Shown here in pieces: positions 44,336 through 53,210 of a stretch of DNA of 64,000 bases. Below the pieces are notes generated by a model, which saw only the letters and a program-made list of their open reading frames with translations, was not told where the DNA came from and made no database searches. Within the stretch, counting starts at the first letter, position 1. Every line of letters starts with the position of its first letter. The DNA is from Phycisphaerales bacterium UBA7800. GTDB lineage: Bacteria > Planctomycetota > Phycisphaerae > Phycisphaerales > Phycisphaeraceae. Both the position numbers and the translations under genes were made by a program. Location of the stretch: positions 188,797 through 252,796 of the forward strand of contig DLCK01000026.1 of assembly GCA_002480565.1 (NCBI GenBank), written 5' to 3'.

Positions 44336-44783
44336 CGCCAAGTTTTCAAGGTAGAGCAAGACATTTTTTACCGCTGAGGCGCAGAGGACTCAGAGGTAAG
44401 AGAGATGTTTGATTTTAACCAAGCCCAATACTGAGGCTCGGCGAAGTATGGAATCGATTATCCACGGTTGGACTTGATTTGAGGCTTTCATGTTTGCTGT
44501 GCTTTTAACACGAAGGCACGAAGAGCACGAAGGACACGAAGGGCACGAAGGACAAGACAAATTCAATTATTCTGATTTGGATAAAGCAATCAAAAAACAA
44601 TTGCATAACATTCTTTTTTTTCGCGATCTTCGTGTTGAAAAAATCAGAGGATGAATCGGTAAGCGCAATCAATTTAAATGCATCGTTTTTATCTCTCTTA
44701 ACTCAGCGTTCTCTGCGTCTCTGCGGTAAAAATGTCTTGATGAATTTCTCTCCGACCTTGGCGTTCTTGGCGCCTTGACGGTG
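44336..44783. repeat. Nested palindromic repeat complex B (three layers)
   Basis: Outer layer: CGCCAAG at 44336-44342 and CCTTGGCGTTCTTGGCGCC at 44756-44774. Middle layer: CGCTGAGGCGCAGAGGACTCAGAG (from 44371, shown as short units) and its complement at 44697-44728. Inner layer: repeated CACGAAG/GGCACGAAG units at 44508-44552 and CTTCGTGTT at 44629-44637. The core AAGCCCAATACTGAGGCTCG (44421-44440) is shared with complexes at 11313 and 50412. The whole fills the gap before recO and has no coding content. Confidence 0.8.
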
Positions 44784-44814
44784 AAGCCTGTTTTAAAAAG
44801 CTATCATGTAACTT

Positions 44815-45540
44815 ATGCCACGGATCAAGGATCAAGCCATTTGTTTGCGGATACTCGACTGGTCGGAGACGAGCCAGATTGTGGAGTTGCTTACGCGCGA
44901 ACATGGCAAGGTACGGGGTTTGGCTAAGGGTTCCAAACGCTTTGCGCCCAGCAGCATTGCTCGCTTCTCCGGCGGGATCGAATTGATGACCGGCGGGCAA
45001 TTGCTTGCAAACCACAAAGCCAATGTGGACCTGCTGAACATCACCGAATGGGACTTGCAGCAACCGTTCTGGCATCTGCGTGAAAATCTCAACACCTGGC
45101 AGGCCGGTATGTACGCAGTTGACCTGACGTCGCATCTGCTTGCCGATCACGATCCGCATCCACAGTCATATGATGCGTTGCTCGACTTTTTGACAGCCAC
45201 AACTGATAAACAAAAATTGCCAACGGCTTTACTCAAATTCCAATGGCAGATGCTCAGCGATGCAGGGTATCAACCGCAATTGGATCATGATGTTCACACC
45301 AACCAACCACTGGCCGATCAACCGACCTATCAGTTTGATCCTCAGGGCGGTGGACTATGCAATGCGTCCAACAGTGACACGTGGGGGGTGCGAAAACAAA
45401 CGGTGAGTTTACTGCGTGCCGTCAGTGCGGATGATGCATTTGATGACGAAGGTGCCGACCGTGCCAACAAGTTGTTATGCAGTTATGCCCGGTCGATCTT
45501 GGACAAGCAGCTTGCGACGATGGCCTGTGTCTTGGGTTAA
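44815..45540 (+). CDS. recO: DNA repair protein RecO
   Basis: 241 residues. The N-terminal OB-fold region has the RecO pattern AICLRILDWSETSQIVELLTREHGKVRGLAKGSKR, followed by FSGGIELMTGG and the helical domain. RecO loads RecA on gapped DNA together with RecF and RecR. The C-terminal zinc cysteines seen in some RecO proteins are not evident. It begins at ATG 44815, directly after the repeat complex, which must therefore lie in or before its promoter region. Confidence 0.88.
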   Translation: MPRIKDQAICLRILDWSETSQIVELLTREHGKVRGLAKGSKRFAPSSIARFSGGIELMTGGQLLANHKANVDLLNITEWDLQQPFWHLRENLNTWQAGMYAVDLTSHLLADHDPHPQSYDALLDFLTATTDKQKLPTALLKFQWQMLSDAGYQPQLDHDVHTNQPLADQPTYQFDPQGGGLCNASNSDTWGVRKQTVSLLRAVSADDAFDDEGADRANKLLCSYARSILDKQLATMACVLG

Positions 45541-45707
45541 CGTTTGTTCACACTTAAAATTTGTTGATGCGAATAAGTCACCTTGTACATCCCAACAAGC
45601 GTTGGGTACATGCCAGATGATGTGAGTTGATGTATGATGTGGTGCTTTGGCTAACGCAATGGAGCTTTGCCAAACCTTTCTGCACGTGTTTATGAAGAGA
45701 GACATCT

Positions 45708-46493
45708 GTGCTTGAGAGTCGATACGTAGAATTTGGTCCAGGTCGACAGATACACGCACTGGTGGGTGGCAGTGGTTCTGCAGTTGTGATATTCCCCGGT
45801 AACGGCGGTTCGGTTGCGGACTTTAAAGAGGTTTGCCAAGACCTTGCCAAAGATCATATGGTGGTGGGACTGGATTTACCCGGTCGCAGTGAAACGCAGT
45901 GGCCGGACATTCGCTTTGACTTTGCAGCTGACCTTCAACCAGTAATCGACTGGTCACTGTCCCAACTTGGTGTGGGGATTCATGTCGCAGTGGGGCATGG
46001 TTCGGGCGCGCTGGTTGCTTTGCATCATGCTCAGCGACACTTCGGGCAGGTGCTTGGCGTGAGTATGGTTGAAGGCTACGTGAATCTGGATGCTCAGAAT
46101 AAAACGGTAGCCAAGCGTTATCGTCGCCCGGTTGGCATGAGCGGTGAAGCACTTGAAGTCTTTGATGCTCGCCGTCGAGACCATGCTGCGTGGCTAAATG
46201 CTCATAGCACTTTCCGCGAGTCGTTTAATGCGACCCAGCGTGCTTACGATGCGTCAGACTGGATCGGCGAGTTGGACATTCCCATTCATGTCATTGTCGG
46301 TGATCAGGGTCAACCGCTTCCAGCCTTATCGGATCACGCAGGCTGGCATAGGCAATTAAACCTGTCCCAAATTGATGAATTGCAGATCACGCTCATTAAG
46401 GAGGCCGGTTACTGGGCGATGCTTGATGATCCAAGTGAGGTGGCCAGGGCATTGCGAACCTTTGTTGATCTGGCTCATAAAGCTTCCAAATAA
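45708..46493 (+). CDS. Alpha/beta-hydrolase fold protein lacking the usual catalytic histidine
   Basis: 261 residues from GTG 45708 with GAGAG upstream. It has the oxyanion strand VVIFPGNGGS, the nucleophile elbow GHGSGA (serine expected), and the acid-strand region HVIVGDQGQPLP. At the place where the catalytic histidine normally sits (AGHW) it reads EAGYWAMLDDP, so tyrosine replaces histidine. The protein may be an inactive relative with a binding role, or use another histidine. It resembles carboxylesterase/peroxidase-like hydrolases in general; no substrate can be assigned. Confidence 0.8.
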   Translation: MLESRYVEFGPGRQIHALVGGSGSAVVIFPGNGGSVADFKEVCQDLAKDHMVVGLDLPGRSETQWPDIRFDFAADLQPVIDWSLSQLGVGIHVAVGHGSGALVALHHAQRHFGQVLGVSMVEGYVNLDAQNKTVAKRYRRPVGMSGEALEVFDARRRDHAAWLNAHSTFRESFNATQRAYDASDWIGELDIPIHVIVGDQGQPLPALSDHAGWHRQLNLSQIDELQITLIKEAGYWAMLDDPSEVARALRTFVDLAHKASK

Positions 46494-46660
46494 TCCAATC
46501 AACCGTCTATTGAGACTTTGGATGGTTTTGTTTCAAGGCCGTTTACATCAATTCTAAGTCCGATCGACTCTTGCCCGGAATAACATGCTCCGATACAGTA
46601 TTTACTCCAATAGCATTATTTGACAGAACATAACGTCCAGAGCAAAGATCGGAGCCCGCC

Positions 46661-47626
46661 ATGACAGCCGGACGAGGACACGCATACAGCAATATGATTC
46701 AAACCACATACGACACCCCCCTGGTGAAACTCAACCGGGTGGTTCCACAAGGGGGTGCCAATGTTTATGTGAAGGTTGAATTCTTCAATCCAATGAGCAG
46801 TGTCAAAGACCGCATCGGTCGAGCCATGATCGAGGATGCCGAAAAAGCAGGCTTGATCAAGCAAGGCACGCATATCATCGAACCCACCAGTGGCAACACC
46901 GGCATCGCCCTTGCGTTTGTCTGTGCAGCCAAGGGTTACAAAATCACACTGACGATGCCCGAATCCATGAGTGTCGAACGTCGCGCCCTGCTGCGTGCAT
47001 TGGGTGCGGATTTGGTGCTTACGCCTGCTGCAGGTGGGATGAAAGCTGCCATCGAAACGGCAGCGGAAATGGTCGCAGCTGAAGATAATGCATGGATGCC
47101 TCAGCAGTTTGAAAATCCGTCCAACCCTGCCATCCACGAAGCAACCACCGGCCCGGAAATCTACACCGACCTGGCAGGCGAAGTCGATGTCTTTGTCTCC
47201 GGCGTGGGGACAGGGGGCACCATCAGTGGCGTCTCGCGATACATCAAAGCACTCCGCCCAACCATGCAGGCCTTTGCCGTCGAACCCGTCGATTCACCGG
47301 TGATTACCCAGACACGTAATGGTCAGGAAATTAAACCCGGCCCGCATAAAATCCAAGGAATCGGTGCAGGCTTTGTCCCCAAAAACTGCGACCTGACCAT
47401 CATTGATGGCGTGCAAACCGTCACCAACGATCAGGCATTTGAAATGGCTCGACGCCTTGCCAAGGAAGAAGGACTCTTCGGCGGCATCAGCACCGGCGCC
47501 AACGTCACCGCTGCCATTGCGTTGTCCCAAATGCCCGAATACGCAGGTAAAAACATCGTTACCGTCGCCTGCTCCTGCGGCGAACGCTACCTCTCGACCC
47601 CGATGTTCCAGGAATACATGAGCTAA
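46661..47626 (+). CDS. cysK: Cysteine synthase A (O-acetylserine sulfhydrylase)
   Basis: 321 residues, ATG 46661 with GGAG at 6 bases. Motifs of the PLP-dependent OASS family are all present: NPMSSVKDRIG with the PLP lysine, EPTSGNTGIALA (substrate loop), SGVGTGGTISGV (phosphate cradle) and FGGISTGAN. It makes cysteine from O-acetylserine and sulfide in the cytoplasm. Length and spacing are normal. It could also use O-phosphoserine, which cannot be excluded by motif alone. It appears to be transcribed by itself. Confidence 0.95.
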   Translation: MTAGRGHAYSNMIQTTYDTPLVKLNRVVPQGGANVYVKVEFFNPMSSVKDRIGRAMIEDAEKAGLIKQGTHIIEPTSGNTGIALAFVCAAKGYKITLTMPESMSVERRALLRALGADLVLTPAAGGMKAAIETAAEMVAAEDNAWMPQQFENPSNPAIHEATTGPEIYTDLAGEVDVFVSGVGTGGTISGVSRYIKALRPTMQAFAVEPVDSPVITQTRNGQEIKPGPHKIQGIGAGFVPKNCDLTIIDGVQTVTNDQAFEMARRLAKEEGLFGGISTGANVTAAIALSQMPEYAGKNIVTVACSCGERYLSTPMFQEYMS

Positions 47627-47751
47627 TCGCACATACCAAAGTGTTTTTGTTTAATCGCAGAGACACGAAGACTGAAAAAGGCATGGGTCTAACCCACCTT
47701 CACTTGCCAGGCGCGGTTAACGCTACGCCACGGTTTGGTTTTCGGTCTGTT

Positions 47752-47833
47752 GTCTTTGCGAGCCGGCTCGTGTCGAGCCGGTGCTTGGTGATATGCAAGG
47801 TAACCGGGCGGACACCACCTGGCTCGCAAAGAC
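47752..47833. repeat. Palindromic repeat GTCTTTGCGAGCC...GGCTCGCAAAGAC
   Basis: A perfect 13-bp outer stem encloses an inner GGCTCG-TGT-CGAGCC hairpin. The inner part resembles the CCGGATC-GTGTC-GATCCGG hairpin at 12986-13004. It lies in the leader of the DUF423 gene. Confidence 0.7.
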
Positions 47834-47881
47834 AAAGACGGACTTGCCAACACGGTTTGTATCAACCATGATGACCCGACT

Positions 47882-48271
47882 ATGACGCGAAAACTTCTCA
47901 TTCTCTCGGCCCTCTTTGGCATGCTCGGCGTGATCCTCGGTGCGTTTGGTGCACATGGTCTTAAAGATCAAATCTCCGAATCAATGATGGCAAATTACCA
48001 AACCGGCGTGCAGTATCACATGATCCATGCACTGGCATTACTCGGGACCGCACTGGCGTCAGCAAGACTCCGCCAAAATACCGTTGTGCTGGCGGGTTGG
48101 TTTTTCGTCGCAGGCATCATCATCTTCAGCGGATCGCTGTACATCATGGCTTTGACCGGCATGAAATGGTTAGGAGCCATCACGCCCATCGGCGGTGTGG
48201 CTTTAATCGTCGGATGGCTGCTGCTGCTCATTGGCGCATGGGCATGGAAACCCCAGCAGAATCAATCGTAA
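47882..48271 (+). CDS. DUF423-family membrane protein (YgdD-like)
   Basis: 129 residues with four transmembrane helices. The N-terminus LSALFGMLGVILGAFGAHGLKDQ, then QTGVQYHMIHALALLGTAL and the later GSLYIMALTGMKWLGAITPIGG are the DUF423 signature. The family is widespread and small, with no established biochemical role. It starts at ATG 47882 after a palindromic repeat and is followed by a bidirectional terminator shared with the convergent lipoprotein gene. Confidence 0.92.
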   Translation: MTRKLLILSALFGMLGVILGAFGAHGLKDQISESMMANYQTGVQYHMIHALALLGTALASARLRQNTVVLAGWFFVAGIIIFSGSLYIMALTGMKWLGAITPIGGVALIVGWLLLLIGAWAWKPQQNQS

Positions 48272-48313
48272 AAAAATGTCCGCACAAAAATGGTCATGGA
48301 CTAAAAATAAAAT

Positions 48314-48339
48314 GAGCACCGGATTTCACCTCGGTGCTC
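48314..48339. terminator. Bidirectional terminator between DUF423 and SYLF genes
   Basis: GAGCACCG (48314-48321) pairs with CGGTGCTC (48332-48339). T-rich sequence follows on both strands (ATTTAAT on plus, ATTTTATTTTTA on minus), fitting two convergent genes. Confidence 0.8.
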
Positions 48340-48373
48340 ATTTAATAGTTGTATTTATTATTGTTGCTGTTGA

Positions 48374-48919
48374 TCACTTGGCCTGATAGGAAAACTTCTG
48401 ACCACCGATGGAGGCTTCGTACATCAGACCCTTGCCAGCGAGAGTGAACACGGCCACACCATGGTCATAGTCGGCATTGGCGGATGCATCGGCGGCAGCG
48501 GCAACGGCGGACGCCTGTGCAGCAAACTCCAACGAGCCGGATTTGAAGTTGGCTAAAGACAAGGTGTCACCAAAGAAGATGATTTCGCTGTATGCCTGAC
48601 CACCAAGTTGGAAACCGATCGATGCCTGTGACAAATCACAGTAGCCCACAGCCCGACCACCTTCGTACAGAACACCCTTGCCATACGCACCACCGACACC
48701 TACAGCACCCTTGCCCACGGTCGGGAACACGGCATAGGCCTTGGCGGTACCGAAGAAATACTTGGACATCGACGGATCGGTCGACTTGAATCGAGCTATC
48801 GTACCATCAGCCTTGGCTTCCAATTCACTCTTACCTGCAGTGGTCTTGGGGGCAGTGGTGCAAGCCACAAACATCGCAGCAGCCAGACACATTAAACTCA
48901 GTTGAAGCACGCGTTTCAT
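48374..48919 (-). CDS. SYLF-domain (Ysc84-like) lipoprotein
   Basis: 181 residues from ATG 48919 with AGGAG upstream. The signal sequence ends in a lipobox-like FVAC (Cys about 20), followed by a short linker and a SYLF domain: KAYAVFPTVGKGAVGVGGAYGKGVLYE, GYCDLSQASIGFQLGGQAYSEIIFF and SANADYDHGVAVFTLAGKGLM. SYLF domains bind phosphoinositides in eukaryotes; bacterial members are secreted or lipid-anchored proteins of unclear function. The alanine-rich stretch AAQASAVAAAADASA is typical of this group. Confidence 0.88.
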   Translation of the reverse strand: MKRVLQLSLMCLAAAMFVACTTAPKTTAGKSELEAKADGTIARFKSTDPSMSKYFFGTAKAYAVFPTVGKGAVGVGGAYGKGVLYEGGRAVGYCDLSQASIGFQLGGQAYSEIIFFGDTLSLANFKSGSLEFAAQASAVAAAADASANADYDHGVAVFTLAGKGLMYEASIGGQKFSYQAK

Positions 48920-49182
48920 AATGAAACTCCTATTGTTGGACCCATGGAACCCGTAGTGCAGAAGCGCCGCTCCCGGTATGAGACAGACGTAACCGTTACG
49001 CCCATCGACGGTTCCATTGTGCATCGTTGATCCTACCACGCTCCGATGATCCGTCAATACACTAACGGGTTATTCACAACACAAGACTGAGGCGACTTTT
49101 ATAAGGTAATCCGTTATCATGTGCCCCCGAGCCCGATCTGTTGTGGCTCGAACCATTAACTTCAAATGACAAGGAGCCTACC

Positions 49183-50376
49183 ATGGCTAAGAAAACCATT
49201 GGTGATATTGATCTATCTGGCAAGAAAGTCCTCATGCGCGTCGATTTCAACGTGCCTCTCAAAGAAGGTGTCATCACCGATGACCGCCGTATCCGCATGG
49301 CGATCCCCACCATTCAGGCTGTGCTTGATGGCGGTGGCAGCTGCGTCTTGATGAGTCACCTGGGTCGTCCTTCAGGTGAAGGTCCCGAACCGGCATTCAG
49401 TCTCAAGCCCGCAGCCGATCGTCTGGGTGAACTGCTCGGTCGCCCGGTGGCATTTGCTGCTGATACCGTTGGCGATGATGCCAAAGCCAAGGTCGCTGCC
49501 GCAAAAGCCGGCGATGTGGTGATGATCGAAAACCTGCGATTCACCAAGGATGAAAAGAAGGGCGAAGCAGCGTTCTGCAGCACCCTGGCAACCTTCGGTG
49601 ATGTCTACGTCAACAATGCCTTTGGCACCTGTCACCGTGAGCACAGCTCGATGTACGGCGTCCCCAAGGCCATGAAAGAAGCCGGCAAGCCGGTTGTCGT
49701 CGGATTCCTGGTTGAAAAAGAAATCAAGTATCTCACCGAAACCATCTCCGCCCCGCAGCGTCCGTTCGTGGCTATCCTCGGTGGTGCCAAGGTCTCCGAC
49801 AAGATCAACGTCATCGAAAACCTGCTGGGTGTTTGTGACAAAGTCCTCATCGGCGGCGCGATGGCATACACCTTCCTCAAAGCCAAGGGTCAGAAGGTTG
49901 GCAACAGCCTCGTCGAAGAAGACAAACTCGACCTGGCTAAAAGCCTCATGGAAAAAGGTGGCGACAAGCTCATGCTCCCCACCGACCATGCCTGCCATGA
50001 TGATTTTGGAACCCTCGAAGGTGCGGCCCGTCAAATCGCTGATGGCGATATCGCTGACGGCATGATGGGCTTTGACATCGGCCCGGCCACCATCGAAGCC
50101 TATGCCACTGCCGTCAAGTCCGCCAAGACGGTGGTCTGGAACGGTCCGATGGGCGTGTTCGAAAAAGCACCCTTCGACGAAGGCACCAAAGCCGTCGCCC
50201 AGGCCATTGCTGACAGCGACTCGGTGAGCATCATCGGTGGTGGTGATAGTGCAGCAGCCATCGAAATCCTAGGCTTTGCTGATCAGGTCAGCCACGTGTC
50301 CACCGGCGGCGGCGCGTCCCTGGAAATGCTCGAAGGCAAGAAATTCGCTTCCGTCGAACTCCTCGACGAAAAATAA
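49183..50376 (+). CDS. pgk: Phosphoglycerate kinase
   Basis: 397 residues, ATG 49183 with AAGGAG at 6 bases. All key motifs are present: VLMRVDFNVPL, SHLGRPSG, ENLRFTKDEKKG, VNNAFGTCHREHSS, AILGGAKVSDKI, NGPMGVFE and GGGDSAAA. It transfers phosphate between 1,3-bisphosphoglycerate and ADP in glycolysis. No gap gene is adjacent. Its terminator lies inside a palindromic MITE-like element (50383-50562). Confidence 0.97.
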   Translation: MAKKTIGDIDLSGKKVLMRVDFNVPLKEGVITDDRRIRMAIPTIQAVLDGGGSCVLMSHLGRPSGEGPEPAFSLKPAADRLGELLGRPVAFAADTVGDDAKAKVAAAKAGDVVMIENLRFTKDEKKGEAAFCSTLATFGDVYVNNAFGTCHREHSSMYGVPKAMKEAGKPVVVGFLVEKEIKYLTETISAPQRPFVAILGGAKVSDKINVIENLLGVCDKVLIGGAMAYTFLKAKGQKVGNSLVEEDKLDLAKSLMEKGGDKLMLPTDHACHDDFGTLEGAARQIADGDIADGMMGFDIGPATIEAYATAVKSAKTVVWNGPMGVFEKAPFDEGTKAVAQAIADSDSVSIIGGGDSAAAIEILGFADQVSHVSTGGGASLEMLEGKKFASVELLDEK

Positions 50377-50382
50377 CTCCAC

Positions 50383-50562
50383 GGAAGTTTCACTTGGATT
50401 CAAGTGAGAATAAGCCCAATGCTGAGACTCGTCGAAGCATGGGATCAGATCAAAAATAGAAAAACCCCGCAGACATCTAAACGATATCTGCGGGGTTTTT
50501 GTTTTTACGCTTCGTTTAAATTAACCAAAGCATTATCTCACTTGAATTCAAGTGAAACTTCC
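50383..50562. repeat. MITE-like 180-bp palindromic element holding the pgk terminator
   Basis: The ends are near-perfect inverted repeats of about 33 bp: GGAAGTTTCACTTG... at 50383-50416 and ...CAAGTGAAACTTCC at 50530-50562. Each end is itself palindromic (TCACTTGAATTCAAGTGA on the right). Inside are the dispersed core AAGCCCAATGCTGAGACTCG (50412-50431) and a strong terminator. It has no open frame. Confidence 0.75.
50460..50505. terminator. Rho-independent terminator after pgk
   Basis: AAAAACCCCGCAGA (50460-50473) pairs with TCTGCGGGGTTTTT (50487-50500); T tract follows on plus and A tract precedes, so it can work in both directions for the convergent genes. Confidence 0.92.
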
Positions 50563-50584
50563 GGGAGTTCCGGGGGACCGGGGG

Positions 50585-52474
50585 TTAATACACCTGATTG
50601 GGTTGCGGCTCTTGTTGGGCTGCTCCGCCTGGGCCTTGTTGCATGCCGTTGAACATCTGAAACAACATCATGGCTTTTTCAGCAACCGCTGTGATGGTTT
50701 GGCTTGGGACAAAGGAATCCATACGCATGCCACCATCAATGTTGGATGCTGTGGTCGCAATGGGTTCCAGTTCAGCAGGTAACTGGAGCATGCCTATCAT
50801 CATGCCGATCTGCATGCCTTGGGGTTGCTTGAGCATAGCTGCCTGTATCTGCTGAATGTACTTGGGCAGACTCAGGTACGATTCCATGAACCGATTGGCA
50901 GGCAGGTTCGGGCGCATCGCGTCAGTCATCGTCTTGGTTTGCTCAATGACCGGTTTTTCAGCCACCGCTGCCAAGGCCTGATTAAGCATCAATTCTTCGC
51001 CAACGACACTGACCACACCTGAGTCGTTGTAGCTGAATCGGATGTCCACACTCGGTGCACCAAAGGTCTGTTGCAATGCCATCCCCATCTCACCGGTCGC
51101 AGAGAACGACATGTAATCAGTCGCCAAAGCACCTTTGATATCCTGAGCATTTTCCTTGTAGCTCATGGCAAACTTACCCATGCCTTCTTGGGGTACATTG
51201 GCCATCAAACTATTAAACAGTTCGACAGTGGGTTTGATGATCGAACGGATTTTCTCAAACACAGCTTTGGACTGATCGCCTGAATCAATGGCTGTAACCA
51301 TCTGCGTGAGACCTGCAGCGTTGGAGACTTTCATCTGCTCATAGGGATAATCATAGAGCATGTAGTTATCAAGAATGCTGGCAAAGAGAGCAACTGCTTC
51401 TTGACCAGCTTCTGGGACAATCTCTTTGGGTGGAATCAATTGCTTGGCAAGAGAGAGTATCAATTGCTGATCAAGATGCTTGCCTTGGAAACGAGCGATT
51501 GAAATCCAGGGCAACTGAGGCAGCAATTGAAAATCACCCATCGCTTGCGGAGCATCAGCAAAGATCGCATGCAGGTTTGAGTCCTTGGCAAACTGGATAC
51601 TCATGCCGTTACTGATACCTGCATCAGTGATGGTCAACCCCATCGTCATGCCGGTCGTGTCATTCAACAATGTTTGGCTGGCATTGAGAAACAAGTCGTA
51701 ATAGAACTCAATCATCGGGCGGAAGGCGACCAGCGCCGGATCCTCTTCCTGTTGCTTGTCGAGTTCGACTTTCATCGTCGTGCGGATTCTTGCCATATTG
51801 TCATTAAGCATTGTGGCAAGTGTCTTGGGATTGAACATGACAATCAGATCACCCTTGGACAGATAGTCCGTTGCAACTGTCCCTTGAGCTTGTGTCCATT
51901 GATCGGCGTTGGCTGCTTTGTAACTGGCGAGCGTGGCCTGTGAGTCAGACATCGCCACATATTTTTCGCCAAGCGATTTCACGTACACCGGTGAGCCGGG
52001 CATCATCACTTCCGTCAAACCGTTGTCCAACTTCTGTGCGCGACCTTCGAAGTTCCCCATGAATTGATCAACGGTTGTCACCGGCAAAAGCACCGCGACA
52101 TTCGGTGCTGCAAACGGCTGGGCCAGTGCGTTGTCCAACTTGGACACCACCACGGCAACATTGGCCTGATCGTCAACCCCCATCATGATCCCGCTCATAG
52201 CCTTGAGCATCATCAACGGGTCGGGGGGCAACTGTGCAACCCCCAACTGCTTGCCAAGGATCAAGACCTTGTCGGACAACTGACGCAATGACGGGATCAC
52301 CACCACCGCATCGGCTTTGGCATCCACTTTTGACAAGATAGCCAACGGCTCAATTGCCTCTTGCACTTCCACTTGCTGCTCTGCAACAGGCTCGGCCCAA
52401 ACCAACCGCGTTGTGGTACACATCATCACCAACAGGGCCACGAACCCTTTGCACAAAAATGAGGCCTTATTCAT
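50585..52474 (-). CDS. Large exported protein of unknown function
   Basis: 629 residues from ATG 52474, with GGAG at 6 bases (ATG 52486 is an alternative). A signal peptide ends near WAEP (about residue 23). The mature part is a long soluble protein of mixed helix and strand with motifs such as VVIPSLRQLSDKV, NVAVLLPVTTVDQFMGNF and KYVAMSDSQATLASY, resembling DUF3352-like proteins with paired domains. The C-terminus is rich in methionine, glutamine and proline (MLFQMFNGMQQGPGG). No catalytic site is recognised. It is likely a periplasmic or surface protein specific to planctomycetes. Confidence 0.75.
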   Translation of the reverse strand: MNKASFLCKGFVALLVMMCTTTRLVWAEPVAEQQVEVQEAIEPLAILSKVDAKADAVVVIPSLRQLSDKVLILGKQLGVAQLPPDPLMMLKAMSGIMMGVDDQANVAVVVSKLDNALAQPFAAPNVAVLLPVTTVDQFMGNFEGRAQKLDNGLTEVMMPGSPVYVKSLGEKYVAMSDSQATLASYKAANADQWTQAQGTVATDYLSKGDLIVMFNPKTLATMLNDNMARIRTTMKVELDKQQEEDPALVAFRPMIEFYYDLFLNASQTLLNDTTGMTMGLTITDAGISNGMSIQFAKDSNLHAIFADAPQAMGDFQLLPQLPWISIARFQGKHLDQQLILSLAKQLIPPKEIVPEAGQEAVALFASILDNYMLYDYPYEQMKVSNAAGLTQMVTAIDSGDQSKAVFEKIRSIIKPTVELFNSLMANVPQEGMGKFAMSYKENAQDIKGALATDYMSFSATGEMGMALQQTFGAPSVDIRFSYNDSGVVSVVGEELMLNQALAAVAEKPVIEQTKTMTDAMRPNLPANRFMESYLSLPKYIQQIQAAMLKQPQGMQIGMMIGMLQLPAELEPIATTASNIDGGMRMDSFVPSQTITAVAEKAMMLFQMFNGMQQGPGGAAQQEPQPNQVY

Positions 52475-52631
52475 CTGCTTCTCCATTATAATTCCCCAAT
52501 TTCATCTGTAAGGTTATCGAATCGCTTGAGGATACCTTTAATCGACCTGCATTGTTGCAAATTTTTAGATCTGTAACCGCACTTATGCGAACCCTACTTG
52601 GAATCATTCCAAACTAAGCTATCATACAGAT

Positions 52632-53096
52632 ATGAATGCTACACCCGCAGAAACTGTCACCGGAATCATCGTCGTGGATCACGGCTCACGCCGCGAGGAG
52701 TCCAACGCGATGTTGCTTCAAATTGTCAATGCCTATCGGCAGCAGACCAAATGGAAAATCGTCGAACCTGCTCATATGGAAATCGCTGAGCCGTTGATCA
52801 ATACCGCCTTTGATCGATGTGTTGAGCAGGGCGCCAAACGCGTTGTGGTGATGCCGTACTTCCTCTTACCCGGTAAGCATTGGCATGAAGACATTCCCGA
52901 ACTGACCGCTCAAGCTGCCGCCAAACATCCGGGCATTGAATTTCTCGTCACCGCGCCCCTTGGGATGAGTTCGCAGATTCATCAGATCATCGACAGTCGC
53001 ATCAGTGAATGCATGGACTGCGTGGACGGCCAAATTCCAGAATGCGAACTCTGCGCAGGCACCGGCCGATGTCTGAACTGGCAACAGAATGTCTGA
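52632..53096 (+). CDS. CbiX/SirB-like chelatase with Cys-rich tail
   Basis: 154 residues. The N-terminal VVDHGSRREESN and the later VVVMPYFLLPGKHWHEDIPE are the metal-binding histidine motifs of sirohydrochlorin cobalt/iron chelatases (CbiX/SirB). It has the short single-domain length. The C-terminal 30 residues add five cysteines (CMDC, CELC and GRC), which are absent from minimal CbiX proteins and could hold a metal or iron-sulfur cluster. The function is probably insertion of iron or cobalt (or nickel) into a tetrapyrrole. No other tetrapyrrole gene is adjacent. Confidence 0.82.
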   Translation: MNATPAETVTGIIVVDHGSRREESNAMLLQIVNAYRQQTKWKIVEPAHMEIAEPLINTAFDRCVEQGAKRVVVMPYFLLPGKHWHEDIPELTAQAAAKHPGIEFLVTAPLGMSSQIHQIIDSRISECMDCVDGQIPECELCAGTGRCLNWQQNV

Positions 53097-53102
53097 TTTC
53101 AT

Positions 53103-53148
53103 TTTTACCGCATAGACACTGAGGGCGCAGAGTTAAGACAGAAGAGAA
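53103..53148. repeat. Single arm of CGCAGAG-type repeat
   Basis: TTTTTACCGCATAGACACTG and GGCGCAGAGTTAAGACAGA match the middle-layer arm of complexes A and B, but no complementary arm is present nearby. It appears to be a solo remnant directly after the chelatase gene. Confidence 0.6.
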
Positions 53149-53210
53149 AATTTTGCCTCCTTAGCAGCATCTGTCGGTCGGTATCAAAATGATGTCACAA
53201 GGATTCGCAT

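Noticed and set aside
44508..44640. CRISPR-like array from regularly repeated CACGAAG units
   Set aside because: The repeats are 9-11 bases, contiguous and mirrored; there are no spacers and no cas genes.
52632..53096. Cobalamin riboswitch expected near a CbiX gene
   Set aside because: The short upstream region has no B12-box-like sequence or complex fold.
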